From NCBI RefSeq assembly GCF_023935105.1, contig NZ_CP096040.1, positions 3,348,001 to 3,412,000 of the forward strand: 64,000 nucleotides of DNA, given 5' to 3'. A model generated the notes under the pieces. That model saw only the letters and a program-made list of their open reading frames with translations, ran no database searches and was not told the DNA's origin. This document shows, in pieces, positions 26,617 to 35,349 of this stretch. The translations under genes and the position numbers were made by a program. Position 1 is the first letter of the stretch. Each line of letters begins with the position of its first letter. The DNA is from Caulobacter segnis (GTDB lineage: Bacteria > Pseudomonadota > Alphaproteobacteria > Caulobacterales > Caulobacteraceae).

Positions 26617-27372
26617 CTAGAGGCGCCGCCACAAGGCCAGCACGACGCCCTGATCGCGAGCGGTTTCGCGGCCCGAGACCGTATCGCGCCATCCACCCTG
26701 CACGCTCCAGTCGCCGAATGATCGAACGATCGAGATCTCGCTCTTCAGCCAGCGCGAACGGACCGGGCTGCGATCGGCTTGCCCCGCATAGGTTTGCGCC
26801 AGAACCAGCCAGTTCCTGGCCGGCCGCGCGCCCAGGGTCGCGTCCATCCGCGTCTCGTCGGCCAGCCCCTGGCGCTTCAGCCGCGCGACTTGCAGATCGA
26901 CATAGACCTCGTGGCCCTTCCAGACCCCCGAGCGGCCGAAAAGCACCCGTGCTTCCAGGTCCAGACTGCCTTGGCCCGGCGCGGCGTAACCGGCGTTGCG
27001 CCCCGCGCCCGCTTCGCCGGCGCCCAGATAGACGGCAAGCGATGAGCGCTCACCGCGCAGGACCGCCCACCGCAGACCCGCCTCGACGGGTCCCCGGCCC
27101 GAGTAGCTGACCCAGCGGTCGTGGCCGCGCGTGACGCCGGCCTTGGCCTGGAGGGTCAGGCGCGGGGTCAGGCCGCGCTCGACGAAGACCGACAGGCTCT
27201 CATCGCGGCGTGGGTCGATCTGGACAAGCACGGCGTCGGGATCGTAGCCCTGGTCGGCGGTCGTGCGCTCGTACTTGGCGATCAACTGGGCGCGGCCCGG
27301 CTCGAGCGGCCAGGCGCCGGCCAAAGCCGTGGACGCCGGGCACGAAAAAGCCGCCGTGATCGCCAGGACCAC
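26617..27372 (-). CDS. Exported protein, probable outer-membrane beta-barrel, unknown
   Basis: About 251 residues: a signal peptide (VVVLAITAAFSCPASTALAGA) then alternating amphipathic strands with many aromatic and arginine positions (AQLIAKYERTTADQGYDP, VSYSGRGPVEAGLRWAVL, SSLAVYLGAGEAGAG, RNWLVLAQTYAGQADRSPV), ending in DQGVVLALWRRL. This is the look of an outer-membrane barrel similar to transporter-like or MetA-pathway phenol-degradation-family proteins, but I cannot name it. The GTG at 27372 is the only good in-frame start near the signal; its ribosome-binding site is weak. It lies 29 nt after the aldolase stop on the same strand. Confidence 0.68.
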   Translation of the reverse strand: MVLAITAAFSCPASTALAGAWPLEPGRAQLIAKYERTTADQGYDPDAVLVQIDPRRDESLSVFVERGLTPRLTLQAKAGVTRGHDRWVSYSGRGPVEAGLRWAVLRGERSSLAVYLGAGEAGAGRNAGYAAPGQGSLDLEARVLFGRSGVWKGHEVYVDLQVARLKRQGLADETRMDATLGARPARNWLVLAQTYAGQADRSPVRSRWLKSEISIVRSFGDWSVQGGWRDTVSGRETARDQGVVLALWRRL

Positions 27373-27401
27373 GACGGCTGTTCGGACGTCCGAAAGGGCG
27401 G

Positions 27402-28175
27402 CTAGTCCGCGTAGCCCGGCAGCTCGCGATCCAGCCTGCGCAGGCAGCCCGGCCACGCCAGGCCGCCAATCATGCCCATGCCCATGCCAGTCTGACGACG
27501 CACCTCTTCCTGGGCCGCGTCGGGCGCCAGGAGGACGTTGTCGCGTCCGATCGACAGAGCCATCACCTGCTGCGCGCACGCCCGCTCCAGGAAGAACATC
27601 CCCAACCAGCACTCCGCCGCCGAGGCGCCCACGGACAGGGTGCCGTGGTTGCGCAGCATCATCAGCTTCTTGTCGCCCAGGTCGGCCACCAGCCGCTCCC
27701 GCTCGTCCAAGTTGAGCGCAATACCTTCATAGTCGTGATAGGCGACCTGAGGCAAGACGATCAGCGAATGTTGCGTCAGCGGCAGCAGGCCTTCCTTGTG
27801 CGCCGACACCGCCGTGCCCTGGTCGCTGTGCAGGTGCATGACGTAGTGGGCGTCGTCGCGCGCGGCGTGGATGGCCGAGTGGATCGTGAAGCCCGCCGGA
27901 TTGATGAAGTACGGCGTCTTGTCGACGATGGCGCCATCAAGATCGACTTTCACTAAGCACGAGGCGGTCATCTCGCCGAAGAACATGCCGTACGGATTGA
28001 TCAGGAAGTGATGCTCGGGCCCCGGGATGCGGGCTGAGATGTGCGTGAAGATCATGTCGTCCCAGCCGTGCAGGGCCACAAGACGATAGAGGGCGGCGAG
28101 GTCGACCCGCGCCTGCCACTCGGCTTCGCTGACCTTGCCCTTGAGGGACGTGATGGGCATAGCGCCGTCGGCCAT
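27402..28175 (-). CDS. Class II aldolase/adducin family protein
   Basis: 257-residue zinc-dependent aldolase-fold protein. Family features are LYRLVALHGWDDMIFTHISARIPG, FLINPYGMFFGEMTASCLVK, the metal site YVMHLHSDQGTAVS, and a third His in MLRNHGTLSVG. Substrates of the family include fuculose-1-P, ribulose-5-P and methylthioribulose-1-P; this member may lack aldolase activity, as the eukaryotic adducins do. The ATG at 28175 is chosen for its GGGAGG site. It is divergent from the DUF969 operon, with an imperfect palindrome in the shared region. Confidence 0.88.
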   Translation of the reverse strand: MADGAMPITSLKGKVSEAEWQARVDLAALYRLVALHGWDDMIFTHISARIPGPEHHFLINPYGMFFGEMTASCLVKVDLDGAIVDKTPYFINPAGFTIHSAIHAARDDAHYVMHLHSDQGTAVSAHKEGLLPLTQHSLIVLPQVAYHDYEGIALNLDERERLVADLGDKKLMMLRNHGTLSVGASAAECWLGMFFLERACAQQVMALSIGRDNVLLAPDAAQEEVRRQTGMGMGMIGGLAWPGCLRRLDRELPGYAD

Positions 28176-28190
28176 GGTGTGCCTCCCGTA

Positions 28191-28206
28191 GGTTATCATT
28201 GTTACC
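28191..28206. promoter_or_regulatory. Imperfect palindrome in the aldolase/DUF969 divergent region
   Basis: GGTTATCATTGTTACC is an inverted repeat with one mismatched pair in the arms, 16 bp before the aldolase start. It may be an operator or part of a promoter. No regulator gene is adjacent. Confidence 0.3.
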
Positions 28207-28323
28207 TTGAGGGTCGCGCCGAGGCGGAAAGCCGTCAAGAGGCCCGATTAAGTCGCCCTGCCCGCTTGCCAGCCTCGCGCGGGCGCCGGACCGTCCCTTC
28301 GAAGCGTGGGAGAGTCGCGGCGG

Positions 28324-28968
28324 ATGCTGACCCTGTTGGGCGTCTTGGTGATCGTGCTGGGCTTCGCCCTGCGCTTCAATCCGCTGCTGGTCGTGATCGC
28401 CGCCGCCCTGACCTCGGGACTGGCCGCGGGCCTTACGCCGCTTGAGGTTCTGGCCGCCTTCGGCAAGGCCTTCAACACCAACCGCTATGTCAGCGTGGTC
28501 TGGCTCGTCCTGCCGGCCATTGGCCTCCTGGAGCGCGCCGGCCTGCAGCAGAGAGCCCGCAACGCCATACGCGGGATCCGCGCCGCCAGCGCCGGGCGAA
28601 TACTTTTAGTCTATCTATTGATGCGCCAATTGACCGCCGCCCTGGGACTGGTCTCGGTCGCTGGCCAGGCCCAGACCGTTCGTCCGCTGGTCGCTCCCAT
28701 GGCCGAGGCCGCCGCCGAGCCGCTGGACGACGACCAGCGTGAGACGGTCAAGGCGATGACCGCCGCCACCGACAATGTCGGTCTGTTCTTCGGCGAGGAC
28801 ATCTTCCTGGCCATCGGCTCGATCCTGCTGATCGTCGGCTTCCTGGATCAGAGCGGCGTCACGGTGGAGCCGCTGCGTCTGTCCATGTGGGCGATTCCGA
28901 GCGCCATCGCCGCGTTCGTCATCCATGGCGCACGCCTGCTGTTGTTCGATCGGCGGCTGAAAGCATGA
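28324..28968 (+). CDS. DUF969 family integral membrane protein
   Basis: 214-residue membrane protein with about five or six hydrophobic segments (LTLLGVLVIVLGFALRF, LLVVIAAALTSGLAAGL, VVWLVLPAIGLLERAG, GEDIFLAIGSILLIVGFL, MWAIPSAIAAFVIHGARLLL). It contains FNTNRYVSVVWLVLPAIG, which fits family DUF969. Members nearly always sit beside DUF979 and the two are presumed to form one transporter. It overlaps the DUF979 gene by ATGA. The ATG at 28324 is preferred to GTG 28306 because GGGAG precedes it. Confidence 0.88.
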   Translation: MLTLLGVLVIVLGFALRFNPLLVVIAAALTSGLAAGLTPLEVLAAFGKAFNTNRYVSVVWLVLPAIGLLERAGLQQRARNAIRGIRAASAGRILLVYLLMRQLTAALGLVSVAGQAQTVRPLVAPMAEAAAEPLDDDQRETVKAMTAATDNVGLFFGEDIFLAIGSILLIVGFLDQSGVTVEPLRLSMWAIPSAIAAFVIHGARLLLFDRRLKA

Positions 28969-29906
28969 TCGGCCTGCCGCTCGTCTACCTGTTGGCCGGC
29001 CTGATGTTCGCGGCCTTCGCCGGGCTCAGCGCGCTCGACCGCGAGAACGCCAAGCGTTGGGGCAATGCTGGCTTCTGGGGCCTGGTCGCGATCAGCTTCC
29101 TGTTCGGCGACCGCCTGGGCGACCTTGGCAACGGCGTCCTGGTCCTGGCCCTGGCCGCGATCGCCGGGAGCGGTCGGCTAGGCGTCGGCGCGCCGCAGAC
29201 CACCTCGCCCGCCGAGCGCGAGCGCCTCGCGGCGACCTACGGCGCACGCCTGTTCGTCCCGGCTCTGGTCATTCCGCTGTTGGTCCTGGCCGGTTCCTTG
29301 ACCCTCAAGCGCCTTCCGTTCGTCGATCCCAAGCAGGCGACCCTGATCGCCCTGGCCTTCGCAGCCCTGATCGCGGCCATACTGGCCAAGATCATGTTCC
29401 ACCAACCGGCCTCGGCGCCCTTGCAGGAAGGCCGCCGCCTGATGGATCTGGTCGGCTGGGCGGCGCTGCTGCCGCAGATGCTGGCGGCCTTGGGGGCGGT
29501 GTTCGCCCTGGCTGGCGTCGGCAAGACCATCGGCGAGATCGCCATTCAGCTGACCCCCGTCGACAGCCGCTTCGCCGCCATCGCGGCCTACTGCGTCGGC
29601 ATGGCCGTCTTCACGGTGATGATGGGCAACGCTTTCGCGGCCTTTCCGGTGATGACTGGCGGCATCGCCCTGCCCCTGGTGATCGGCCATTTCGGCGGCG
29701 ATCCAGCCGTGGTCTGCGCCATCGGCATGCTGTCGGGCTTCTGCGGGACGCTGTTGACGCCGCTGGCGGCCAATTTCAACCTTGTGCCGGCGGCGCTCCT
29801 ACAGTTGAAGGACCGTTACGCCGTGATCCGCGCCCAGGCGCCGACCGCGGCCCTGATGCTGGTCGTCAACGTGGTCCTGATGAACGCCCTCGCCTTTCAC
29901 CGATGA
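28965..29906 (+). CDS. DUF979 family integral membrane protein
   Basis: 313-residue membrane protein with about eight or nine hydrophobic spans, including LVYLLAGLMFAAFAGLSAL, GVLVLALAAIAGSGRLGVG, ALVIPLLVLAGSLTLKR and AVFTVMMGNAFAAFPVMTGG. The NAFAAFPVMTGGIALPLVIG segment is characteristic of DUF979 as I know it. It forms a pair with DUF969 by a 4-nt overlap, and overlaps the DUF2891 gene by another ATGA, so three proteins are made from one coupled message. A permease for 5-oxoproline or related compounds has been proposed for such pairs in other bacteria; here that is inference. Confidence 0.88.
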   Translation: MIGLPLVYLLAGLMFAAFAGLSALDRENAKRWGNAGFWGLVAISFLFGDRLGDLGNGVLVLALAAIAGSGRLGVGAPQTTSPAERERLAATYGARLFVPALVIPLLVLAGSLTLKRLPFVDPKQATLIALAFAALIAAILAKIMFHQPASAPLQEGRRLMDLVGWAALLPQMLAALGAVFALAGVGKTIGEIAIQLTPVDSRFAAIAAYCVGMAVFTVMMGNAFAAFPVMTGGIALPLVIGHFGGDPAVVCAIGMLSGFCGTLLTPLAANFNLVPAALLQLKDRYAVIRAQAPTAALMLVVNVVLMNALAFHR

Positions 29907-30898
29907 GCCTCGCCCGCGCCACCGCCTCGCGCTTCGCCAGGATCGCCCTGGGCCACCTGACCCGTGAGTATCCCAACAAGCTGGATCACGTGATGGCGGG
30001 TCCGGACGACGTCCGTTCGCCGCGCGACCTGCATCCGATCTTCTTCGGCAGCTTCGACTGGCACTCGTGCGTCCACGGCTACTGGCTGCTGGCCACCCTG
30101 CTGCGCCTGCGCCCGGAGATTCCGGAAGCCGAAGAGATCATCACCCTGTTCGACGACGCCTTCACCCAGGAGAAGGTTGCCGTCGAGGTCGCCTACCTGG
30201 CCCGCCCCGAAAGCCGGGGCTTCGAGCGCCCCTACGGCTGGGCCTGGAGCCTGATGCTGCAGGCCGAGCTGCTGCGTCACGACCGTCCCTGGGCCAAAGT
30301 TCACGCGCCTCTGGCCGCCACGTTCAAGGCGCGCTTCGAGGCCTTCCTGCCGATCGCCGACTATCCGGTCCGGGCCGGGACCCACTTCAACACCGCCTTC
30401 GCCCTGGTCCTGGCCTACGAATACGCCGAGATGACCGACGATCAGGCCTTCTTCGAACTGCTGCAGAACCGCGCTCTGGTCTGGTACGGCCAGGACGCGT
30501 CGTGCCCCGCCTGGGAGCCGTCGGGCGACGACTTCCTCTCGCCGGCCCTGATCGAGGCCGAGGCCATGCGCCGCCTCCTGCCCCGCGCCAGTTTCGAGCT
30601 GTGGTTCCCGCGCTTCCTGCCCGATCTCGCGCGCAAGCAGCCGGCGACGCTGTTCACGCCGGCCAAGGTCAGCGATCGCAGCGACGGCAAGATCGCCCAC
30701 CTGGACGGCCTCAACCTGTCCCGCGCCTGGTGCTGGCGAACCCTGGCCGCGGCGATGCCCGAGGCCGATCCGGCCAAGCCGCTCGCGATCAACGCCGCCC
30801 TGAACCACTTGGCGGCCGCCATCCCGCACGTCTCGGGCGACTATATGGGCGAGCACTGGCTGGCCACCTTCGCCCTACTGGCGCTGGAGAACGGCTAG
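29903..30898 (+). CDS. DUF2891 family protein
   Basis: 331-residue soluble protein. HPIFFGSFDWHSCVHGYWLL and PVRAGTHFNTAFALVLAYEY are conserved blocks of DUF2891, whose members look like all-alpha toroid (glycosidase-like) folds. Further blocks are ESRGFERPYGWAWSLMLQAE and ACWEPSGDDF-type (seen as CPAWEPSGDDFLSPALIEAE). There is no signal peptide. It is translationally coupled to DUF979. The activity is unknown; the coupling suggests it acts on what the DUF969/979 pair imports, or that it is a structural partner. Confidence 0.88.
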   Translation: MSLARATASRFARIALGHLTREYPNKLDHVMAGPDDVRSPRDLHPIFFGSFDWHSCVHGYWLLATLLRLRPEIPEAEEIITLFDDAFTQEKVAVEVAYLARPESRGFERPYGWAWSLMLQAELLRHDRPWAKVHAPLAATFKARFEAFLPIADYPVRAGTHFNTAFALVLAYEYAEMTDDQAFFELLQNRALVWYGQDASCPAWEPSGDDFLSPALIEAEAMRRLLPRASFELWFPRFLPDLARKQPATLFTPAKVSDRSDGKIAHLDGLNLSRAWCWRTLAAAMPEADPAKPLAINAALNHLAAAIPHVSGDYMGEHWLATFALLALENG

Positions 30899-30910
30899 CG
30901 CCGGGGCGCG

Positions 30911-31369
30911 TCAGTCGCCCCGGTCGCCCTTCATCAGGCGGGCCTTGTCGCGGGCCCAATCGCGAGCGGCTTCGGTTTCGCGCTTGTCGTGGTTCTTCTT
31001 GCCCTTGGCCAGGCCGATCTCGAGCTTGGCCAGGCCCTTGTCGTTCCAATAGAGCTTCAGCGGGATCATGGTCCGGCCGTCGCGCTGCACGGCGCCGATC
31101 AGCTTGTCGATCTGCTTGCGATGCAGCAGCAGCTTCCGGTGGCGGCGCGGCTCGTGGTTGAAACGGTTGGCGTGGCCGTAGGGCGGGATGTCGGCGTTGA
31201 TCAGCTTGATCTCGCGCCCTTCGACCGAAGCGTAGGACTCGGCGATATTGGCCCGGCCGACGCGCAACGACTTCACCTCGGTGCCGGTCAGCATGATACC
31301 GGCCTCGAAGACCTCCTCGATGAAGTAGTCGTACCGGGCGCGCCGGTTCTCCGCGATCGGCTTGGTCAT
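30911..31369 (-). CDS. smpB: SsrA-binding protein SmpB
   Basis: 152-residue partner of tmRNA in trans-translation. The sequence has [40 protein letters not shown], the [17 protein letters not shown] region and the basic tail [20 protein letters not shown] that enters the decoding site. The ATG at 31369 overlaps the dapA stop by one base (TAATG). A tmRNA gene is not seen in the window. Length and start match the family. Confidence 0.96.
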   Translation of the reverse strand: MTKPIAENRRARYDYFIEEVFEAGIMLTGTEVKSLRVGRANIAESYASVEGREIKLINADIPPYGHANRFNHEPRRHRKLLLHRKQIDKLIGAVQRDGRTMIPLKLYWNDKGLAKLEIGLAKGKKNHDKRETEAARDWARDKARLMKGDRGD

Positions 31370-32253
31370 TATTCGAGACCAGCCTCGCGCATGGCCTCCA
31401 GGATGGTCGGCCGGACGGCTTCGGCGCACGCGGTGATCGGCAGGCGGACGTCTTCCGCGCACAGGCCCAGGTGCGCCAGGGCGAACTTGGTCGGGGCCGG
31501 CGAGCTGTCCAGGAACAGGGCCTTGTGCAGGCGCACCAGGCGGTCCTGCCAGTACAGGCCGGTCTCCCACTGGCCGGCCATGCAGGCGTTCATGAAGGCG
31601 GCGGTGGCGTCCGGCGCGACATTGGCGGTGACCGAGATCACGCCGTGGCCCCCATGGGCCATGTAGCCCAGGGCCGTCGGATCGTCGCCCGACAGCAGGA
31701 CCCAGTCCTCGCCGCACATCAGGCGCTGGAAGCTGATCCGGGTCAGGTCGCCGGTGGCGTCCTTGATGCCGATGATGTTCGGGAGCTTGGAGAGGCGCGC
31801 TAGGGTCTCGTTGGAGATGTCGACGCCCGAGCGGCCCGGCACGTTGTAGACGAACACCGGCAGCTGGACCGCGTCGTTGATCGCCTTGTAGTGCTGGTAC
31901 ATGCCCTCTTGGCTGGGACGGTTGTAGTACGGCGTGACGACCAGGGCGGCGTCGGCGCCGACGGCCTTGGCGTGCTGGGCCAGTTCGATGGCCTCGTCGG
32001 TCGAGTTGCTGCCCGCGCCGGCGATCACCGGCACGCGGCCGGCGGCGGTCTTCACGCACAGCTCGACGACGCGCTTGTGCTCCTCGTGCGACAGGGTCGA
32101 GGTCTCGCCGGTGGTGCCAACCGGCACCAGGCCATGAACGCCGCCCGAAATCTGGCGCTCCACCAGGGCCACGAACGCTTTTTCGTCCACCTCACCGTCC
32201 CGGAACGGCGTGACGAGGGCCGGAATGACGCCCTTGAACGGAGAATGGACCAT
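31369..32253 (-). CDS. dapA: 4-hydroxy-tetrahydrodipicolinate synthase
   Basis: Condenses pyruvate with aspartate semialdehyde, the first step to lysine and meso-DAP. At 294 residues it has GTTGE at 46-50, the YYNRPSQEG segment, YNVPGRSG (136-143) with the catalytic Tyr, and the Schiff-base Lys in [10 protein letters not shown] (about K164). The ATG at 32253 gives the family N-terminus [16 protein letters not shown]. It is upstream of smpB in one operon and divergent from the lytic transglycosylase gene, so two envelope-related genes share the 254-bp control region. Confidence 0.96.
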   Translation of the reverse strand: MVHSPFKGVIPALVTPFRDGEVDEKAFVALVERQISGGVHGLVPVGTTGETSTLSHEEHKRVVELCVKTAAGRVPVIAGAGSNSTDEAIELAQHAKAVGADAALVVTPYYNRPSQEGMYQHYKAINDAVQLPVFVYNVPGRSGVDISNETLARLSKLPNIIGIKDATGDLTRISFQRLMCGEDWVLLSGDDPTALGYMAHGGHGVISVTANVAPDATAAFMNACMAGQWETGLYWQDRLVRLHKALFLDSSPAPTKFALAHLGLCAEDVRLPITACAEAVRPTILEAMREAGLE

Positions 32254-32438
32254 GACTTGCAAATTGCCGTGAGGAGACGCCGCTTCGGTTGCGGCAGGAT
32301 GATGGGGGCGGACAATATGTCGCTGCCCCGCCGTTCCGCAACCGGCGCGCCGACGCGGTTGGTGGGACAGGTGCGGATTTGATGGGGGAAGCCGACGCGG
32401 TCAAGCCCCGCCAACCGCTCTTAAACCTATTAGGGCCT

Positions 32439-32469
32439 GAATCGTCGCATAGGGCGTGGTTCGAGATTC
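32439..32469. promoter_or_regulatory. Paired GANTC sites before the lytic transglycosylase gene
   Basis: GAATC (32439-32443) and GATTC (32465-32469) lie 26 bp apart and 39-69 bp before the TTG start, where a promoter is expected. They are candidate CcrM/GcrA-controlled elements, fitting cell-cycle timing of a peptidoglycan-cleaving enzyme. No clean -35/-10 pair was identified by eye. Confidence 0.5.
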
Positions 32470-32507
32470 GGATACAAGCTCTTCGAGGCTTGGTTAAGGA
32501 GAGTGTC

Positions 32508-34601
32508 TTGGCTTCAGTGGCGCGTCGGATTCTGCTTGGGGGAGCTTGCATCGTGGCCTTGGTCGTGGGCGCCGCCGACGCCCAGACGACGAGCTACGCG
32601 ACGCAGCAGCCCGGCCTGATCACCACGCCGCCGACCGCCGCCTCGGCCTCGCTGTCGGACACCGACGCGGCCAACCTGCAGACCGCCCTGGCCGCCGCCA
32701 AGCGCGGCGACGTCTCGGGCGCGCGCATGGCCATGGACAGCCTGCAGGACCCGGTCGCCCGCAAGATCGCCCAATGGGCCATGGTCGACAGCAACGCCGA
32801 GGCCCTGAGCTTCTTCGAGCTGGACGCCGCCCGTCGCGATCTGGCCGGCTGGCCGCGCGGCGCCCGCCGCGACAACGCCGCCGAAAAGGCCCTCTCGACC
32901 TCGGGTCTGGACCCCGCTCGCGTCCTCGCCTGGTTCGGCGGCGCCCCGCCGGCGACCGCCGAGGGCGCCATGACCATGGCCAGCGCCTACCAGGCCCTGG
33001 GCCGCAACCAGGACGCCACCAACCTCATCCGCCGCACCTTCCGCGACAAGGTGTTCGAAGCCGACGCCCAGCGCGCCATGATCGCGCGCTTCGGCGCGAT
33101 GCTGACGCCCGACGACTACAATCGCCGCGCCGATATCCTGCTGTACGGGCAACAGGGTCCGGCCGCCCGCGACATGGTCGCCCTGCTGTCCGACACCCAA
33201 GCGGCCGCCGCCCGTGTGCGCATGGCCTATCGCGCCAACTCGGCCAACGCCAACGACCTCTACAACGGCCTGACGCCCGACCTGCAGGCCTCGCCCGGCG
33301 TCGTGTTCGAGCGCGCCGCCTATCTGCGTCGCAAGGGCATGGACTCCCTGGCCCTGCCGATGGTCGTCAACTTCCCGGCCCCGCCGACGGAAGAAGCCTC
33401 GACCATCATCTGGAAGGAACGCAAGCAGCTGGTCGTGGCGGCCCTGAAGGCCGGCGACAGCGCCGGCGCCTACGCGGCCGCCGACAACGTCCAGGCCCTG
33501 GCCCCTGCCGACATCGCCGAGAGCGAGTTCTACGCCGGCTGGATCGCCCTGACCCGCCTGCGCAACCCCGACGCCGCCGCCGCTCACTTCGCCCAGATCG
33601 CCGCGGTCGGCGCCTCGCCGATCACCAAGGGCCGCGCCCTCTACTGGCAGGGCCGCGCGGCCCAAGCCCAGGGCGACCCGATCGCCGCCCAGGCCTTCTA
33701 CGCCGAGGGCGCGCGCTACATCACCACCTTCTACGGCCAGCTTGCCGCCGAAAAGGCCGGGCTGACCGAACTGCGTCTGGATCGTGACCCGGTCATCACC
33801 CAGGCCGACCGCGCCCGCTTCTACGGCCGCGAGCAGGTCCGCGCCGCGCGGATCCTGGCCGATATCGGCCAGCGCGACCTGTTCCGCAGCCTGGTGCTCT
33901 ATATCGACGACACCCTGCCCAACGCCGAGGAGTCAGCCCTGCTGGTCGACCTGGCGCGCGGCTACGGCGACCAGGACCTGGCCATGCGCGCGGTCCGCAC
34001 CGCCGCCCAGCGCGGCATGACCCTGCCCGAGCGCGGCTACCCGCTGCTGGACCACCACTTCACGCCGGGCCCTGGCGCGGCCGAGACGGCCTTCGTCTAT
34101 TCGATCTCGCGCCAGGAGAGCAATTTCGACCCGGCCGCCCGCTCTGGCGTCGGCGCGCGCGGCATGATGCAGCTGATGCCCGCCACGGCCTCGCTGGTGG
34201 CCCGCAAGCTGGGCGAGAACCACTCGGTCGATCGTCTGACGGACGCCCCGTACAACATGCGCCTGGGCTCGGTTTATCTGGGCGACATGGTCCGTGGGTT
34301 CAGCGGCTCGTACATCATGGCCGCCGCGGCCTATAACGCCGGCCCCGGGCGTCCGGCCCAATGGGCGGGTCTGTGCGGCGATCCGCGCGGCGCTCAGACC
34401 GACCCGCTCGACTTCATCGAGTGCATCCCGTTCTCCGAGACCCGCAACTACGTGATGCGGACCCTGGAGACGACCATGGTCTACCGGGCCCGCCTGGCTG
34501 GCGGCGTCGCCCCGCTGACCCTGTCCAGCGACCTCAAGCGCGGCGGCTACGTCTACACCCCGTCGGTCGCCTCGGCCGACACGGGAACGGTCCAGCCCTA
34601 G
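32508..34601 (+). CDS. Soluble lytic murein transglycosylase (Slt70-like)
   Basis: Periplasmic enzyme that cleaves peptidoglycan glycan strands to 1,6-anhydro-muropeptides. The 697-residue protein has a signal peptide (ILLGGACIVALVVGAADA), a long alpha-superhelical U-domain (about 50-500), and a C-terminal SLT domain: ISRQESNFDPAARSGVGARG with catalytic Glu at about 537, MMQLMPATASLVARK, and AAAAYNAGPGRPAQW. Caulobacter SdpA and SdpB are enzymes of this type. The TTG start at 32508 is chosen because AAGGAG lies 6 nt upstream and the signal follows directly. Confidence 0.93.
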   Translation: MASVARRILLGGACIVALVVGAADAQTTSYATQQPGLITTPPTAASASLSDTDAANLQTALAAAKRGDVSGARMAMDSLQDPVARKIAQWAMVDSNAEALSFFELDAARRDLAGWPRGARRDNAAEKALSTSGLDPARVLAWFGGAPPATAEGAMTMASAYQALGRNQDATNLIRRTFRDKVFEADAQRAMIARFGAMLTPDDYNRRADILLYGQQGPAARDMVALLSDTQAAAARVRMAYRANSANANDLYNGLTPDLQASPGVVFERAAYLRRKGMDSLALPMVVNFPAPPTEEASTIIWKERKQLVVAALKAGDSAGAYAAADNVQALAPADIAESEFYAGWIALTRLRNPDAAAAHFAQIAAVGASPITKGRALYWQGRAAQAQGDPIAAQAFYAEGARYITTFYGQLAAEKAGLTELRLDRDPVITQADRARFYGREQVRAARILADIGQRDLFRSLVLYIDDTLPNAEESALLVDLARGYGDQDLAMRAVRTAAQRGMTLPERGYPLLDHHFTPGPGAAETAFVYSISRQESNFDPAARSGVGARGMMQLMPATASLVARKLGENHSVDRLTDAPYNMRLGSVYLGDMVRGFSGSYIMAAAAYNAGPGRPAQWAGLCGDPRGAQTDPLDFIECIPFSETRNYVMRTLETTMVYRARLAGGVAPLTLSSDLKRGGYVYTPSVASADTGTVQP

Positions 34602-35349
34602 AGGCGTCGCGCCGCCAGCAAAGGCCCCGCCGACGTCTCGACGATCTCGCCGTCGAGACGGAAGACCTCGTTCAGGATGAAGCGCGACAGGGCTTCGCGC
34701 GGCGGGCCCTCGGCGACGATGCGGCCGTGGTCGACGACCAGGATGCGATCGCAGGATCGGGCCGCCAGGCCCAGGTCGTGCAGGGTCACCACCACCGCAG
34801 CCCCCGTCTTGCCTCGGCGCGCAGCAGATCCAGCGTCAGCAGCTGAGCGTCGGGATCCAGCCCCGCCACCGGTTCGTCCGCGACCAGCAGCGGCGCGCGG
34901 GTGGCCAGCAGGCGCGCCAGCAGCACGCGGGCTCGCTCGCCCCCGGACATGTCCAGCACGCCGCGCTCGGCCAGATCCGCCGCGCCGACACGAGCGAGGC
35001 TCTCCAGCGCCAGGGCGTCCGCCGCGTCGTCGGCCAGATCGACCGCGCCCAGCGCCGCGACCATGCGGGCGGGCAGGTTCCAGGCCAGGCGGCGGTCCTG
35101 CGGGAGATAGCCGACCAGCCTGGCGCGTTCGTCGGGCTTCAGGGCGGCCAGCGCGCGATCCGACAGCCTCGCCTCGCCGCCCGATAGCGGCAGCAGGCCC
35201 AGGCCCGCCCGCAGCAGGCTGGTCTTGCCCGCGCCGTTGGGGCCGACGACGCCCACGACCTCGCCGGCGACCACGGTCAGGGAAGCGGCCTCCAGCACCG
35301 TCTTGCGGCCCTGGCGAGCGGCGATCTCGATCAGCGTCCAGGCGCTCAT
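34598..35349 (-). pseudogene. Iron/B12-type ABC importer ATPase, split by a one-base frameshift
   Basis: ATP-binding subunit for the FecCD/BtuF-like importer encoded upstream. Walker A is VVGPNGAGKTSLLRAGLG, the signature is LDMSGGERARVLLARLL, and Walker B is LLVADEPVAGLDPDAQ, all in the first frame. The frame then runs to RRGLRWW and stops, while the H-loop VTLHDLGLAARSCDRI and the C-terminus EALSRFILNEVFRLDG are in another frame. One G added in the run at 34801-34805 gives RRGAAVVVTLHD and about 250 residues, typical of BtuD/FhuC. It is coupled to the permease gene (ATGA). Confidence 0.87.

Noticed and set aside
30911-32262. A tmRNA (ssrA) gene beside smpB
   Set aside because: smpB and dapA fill the stretch and no alanine-tRNA-like acceptor or tag reading frame was seen nearby.
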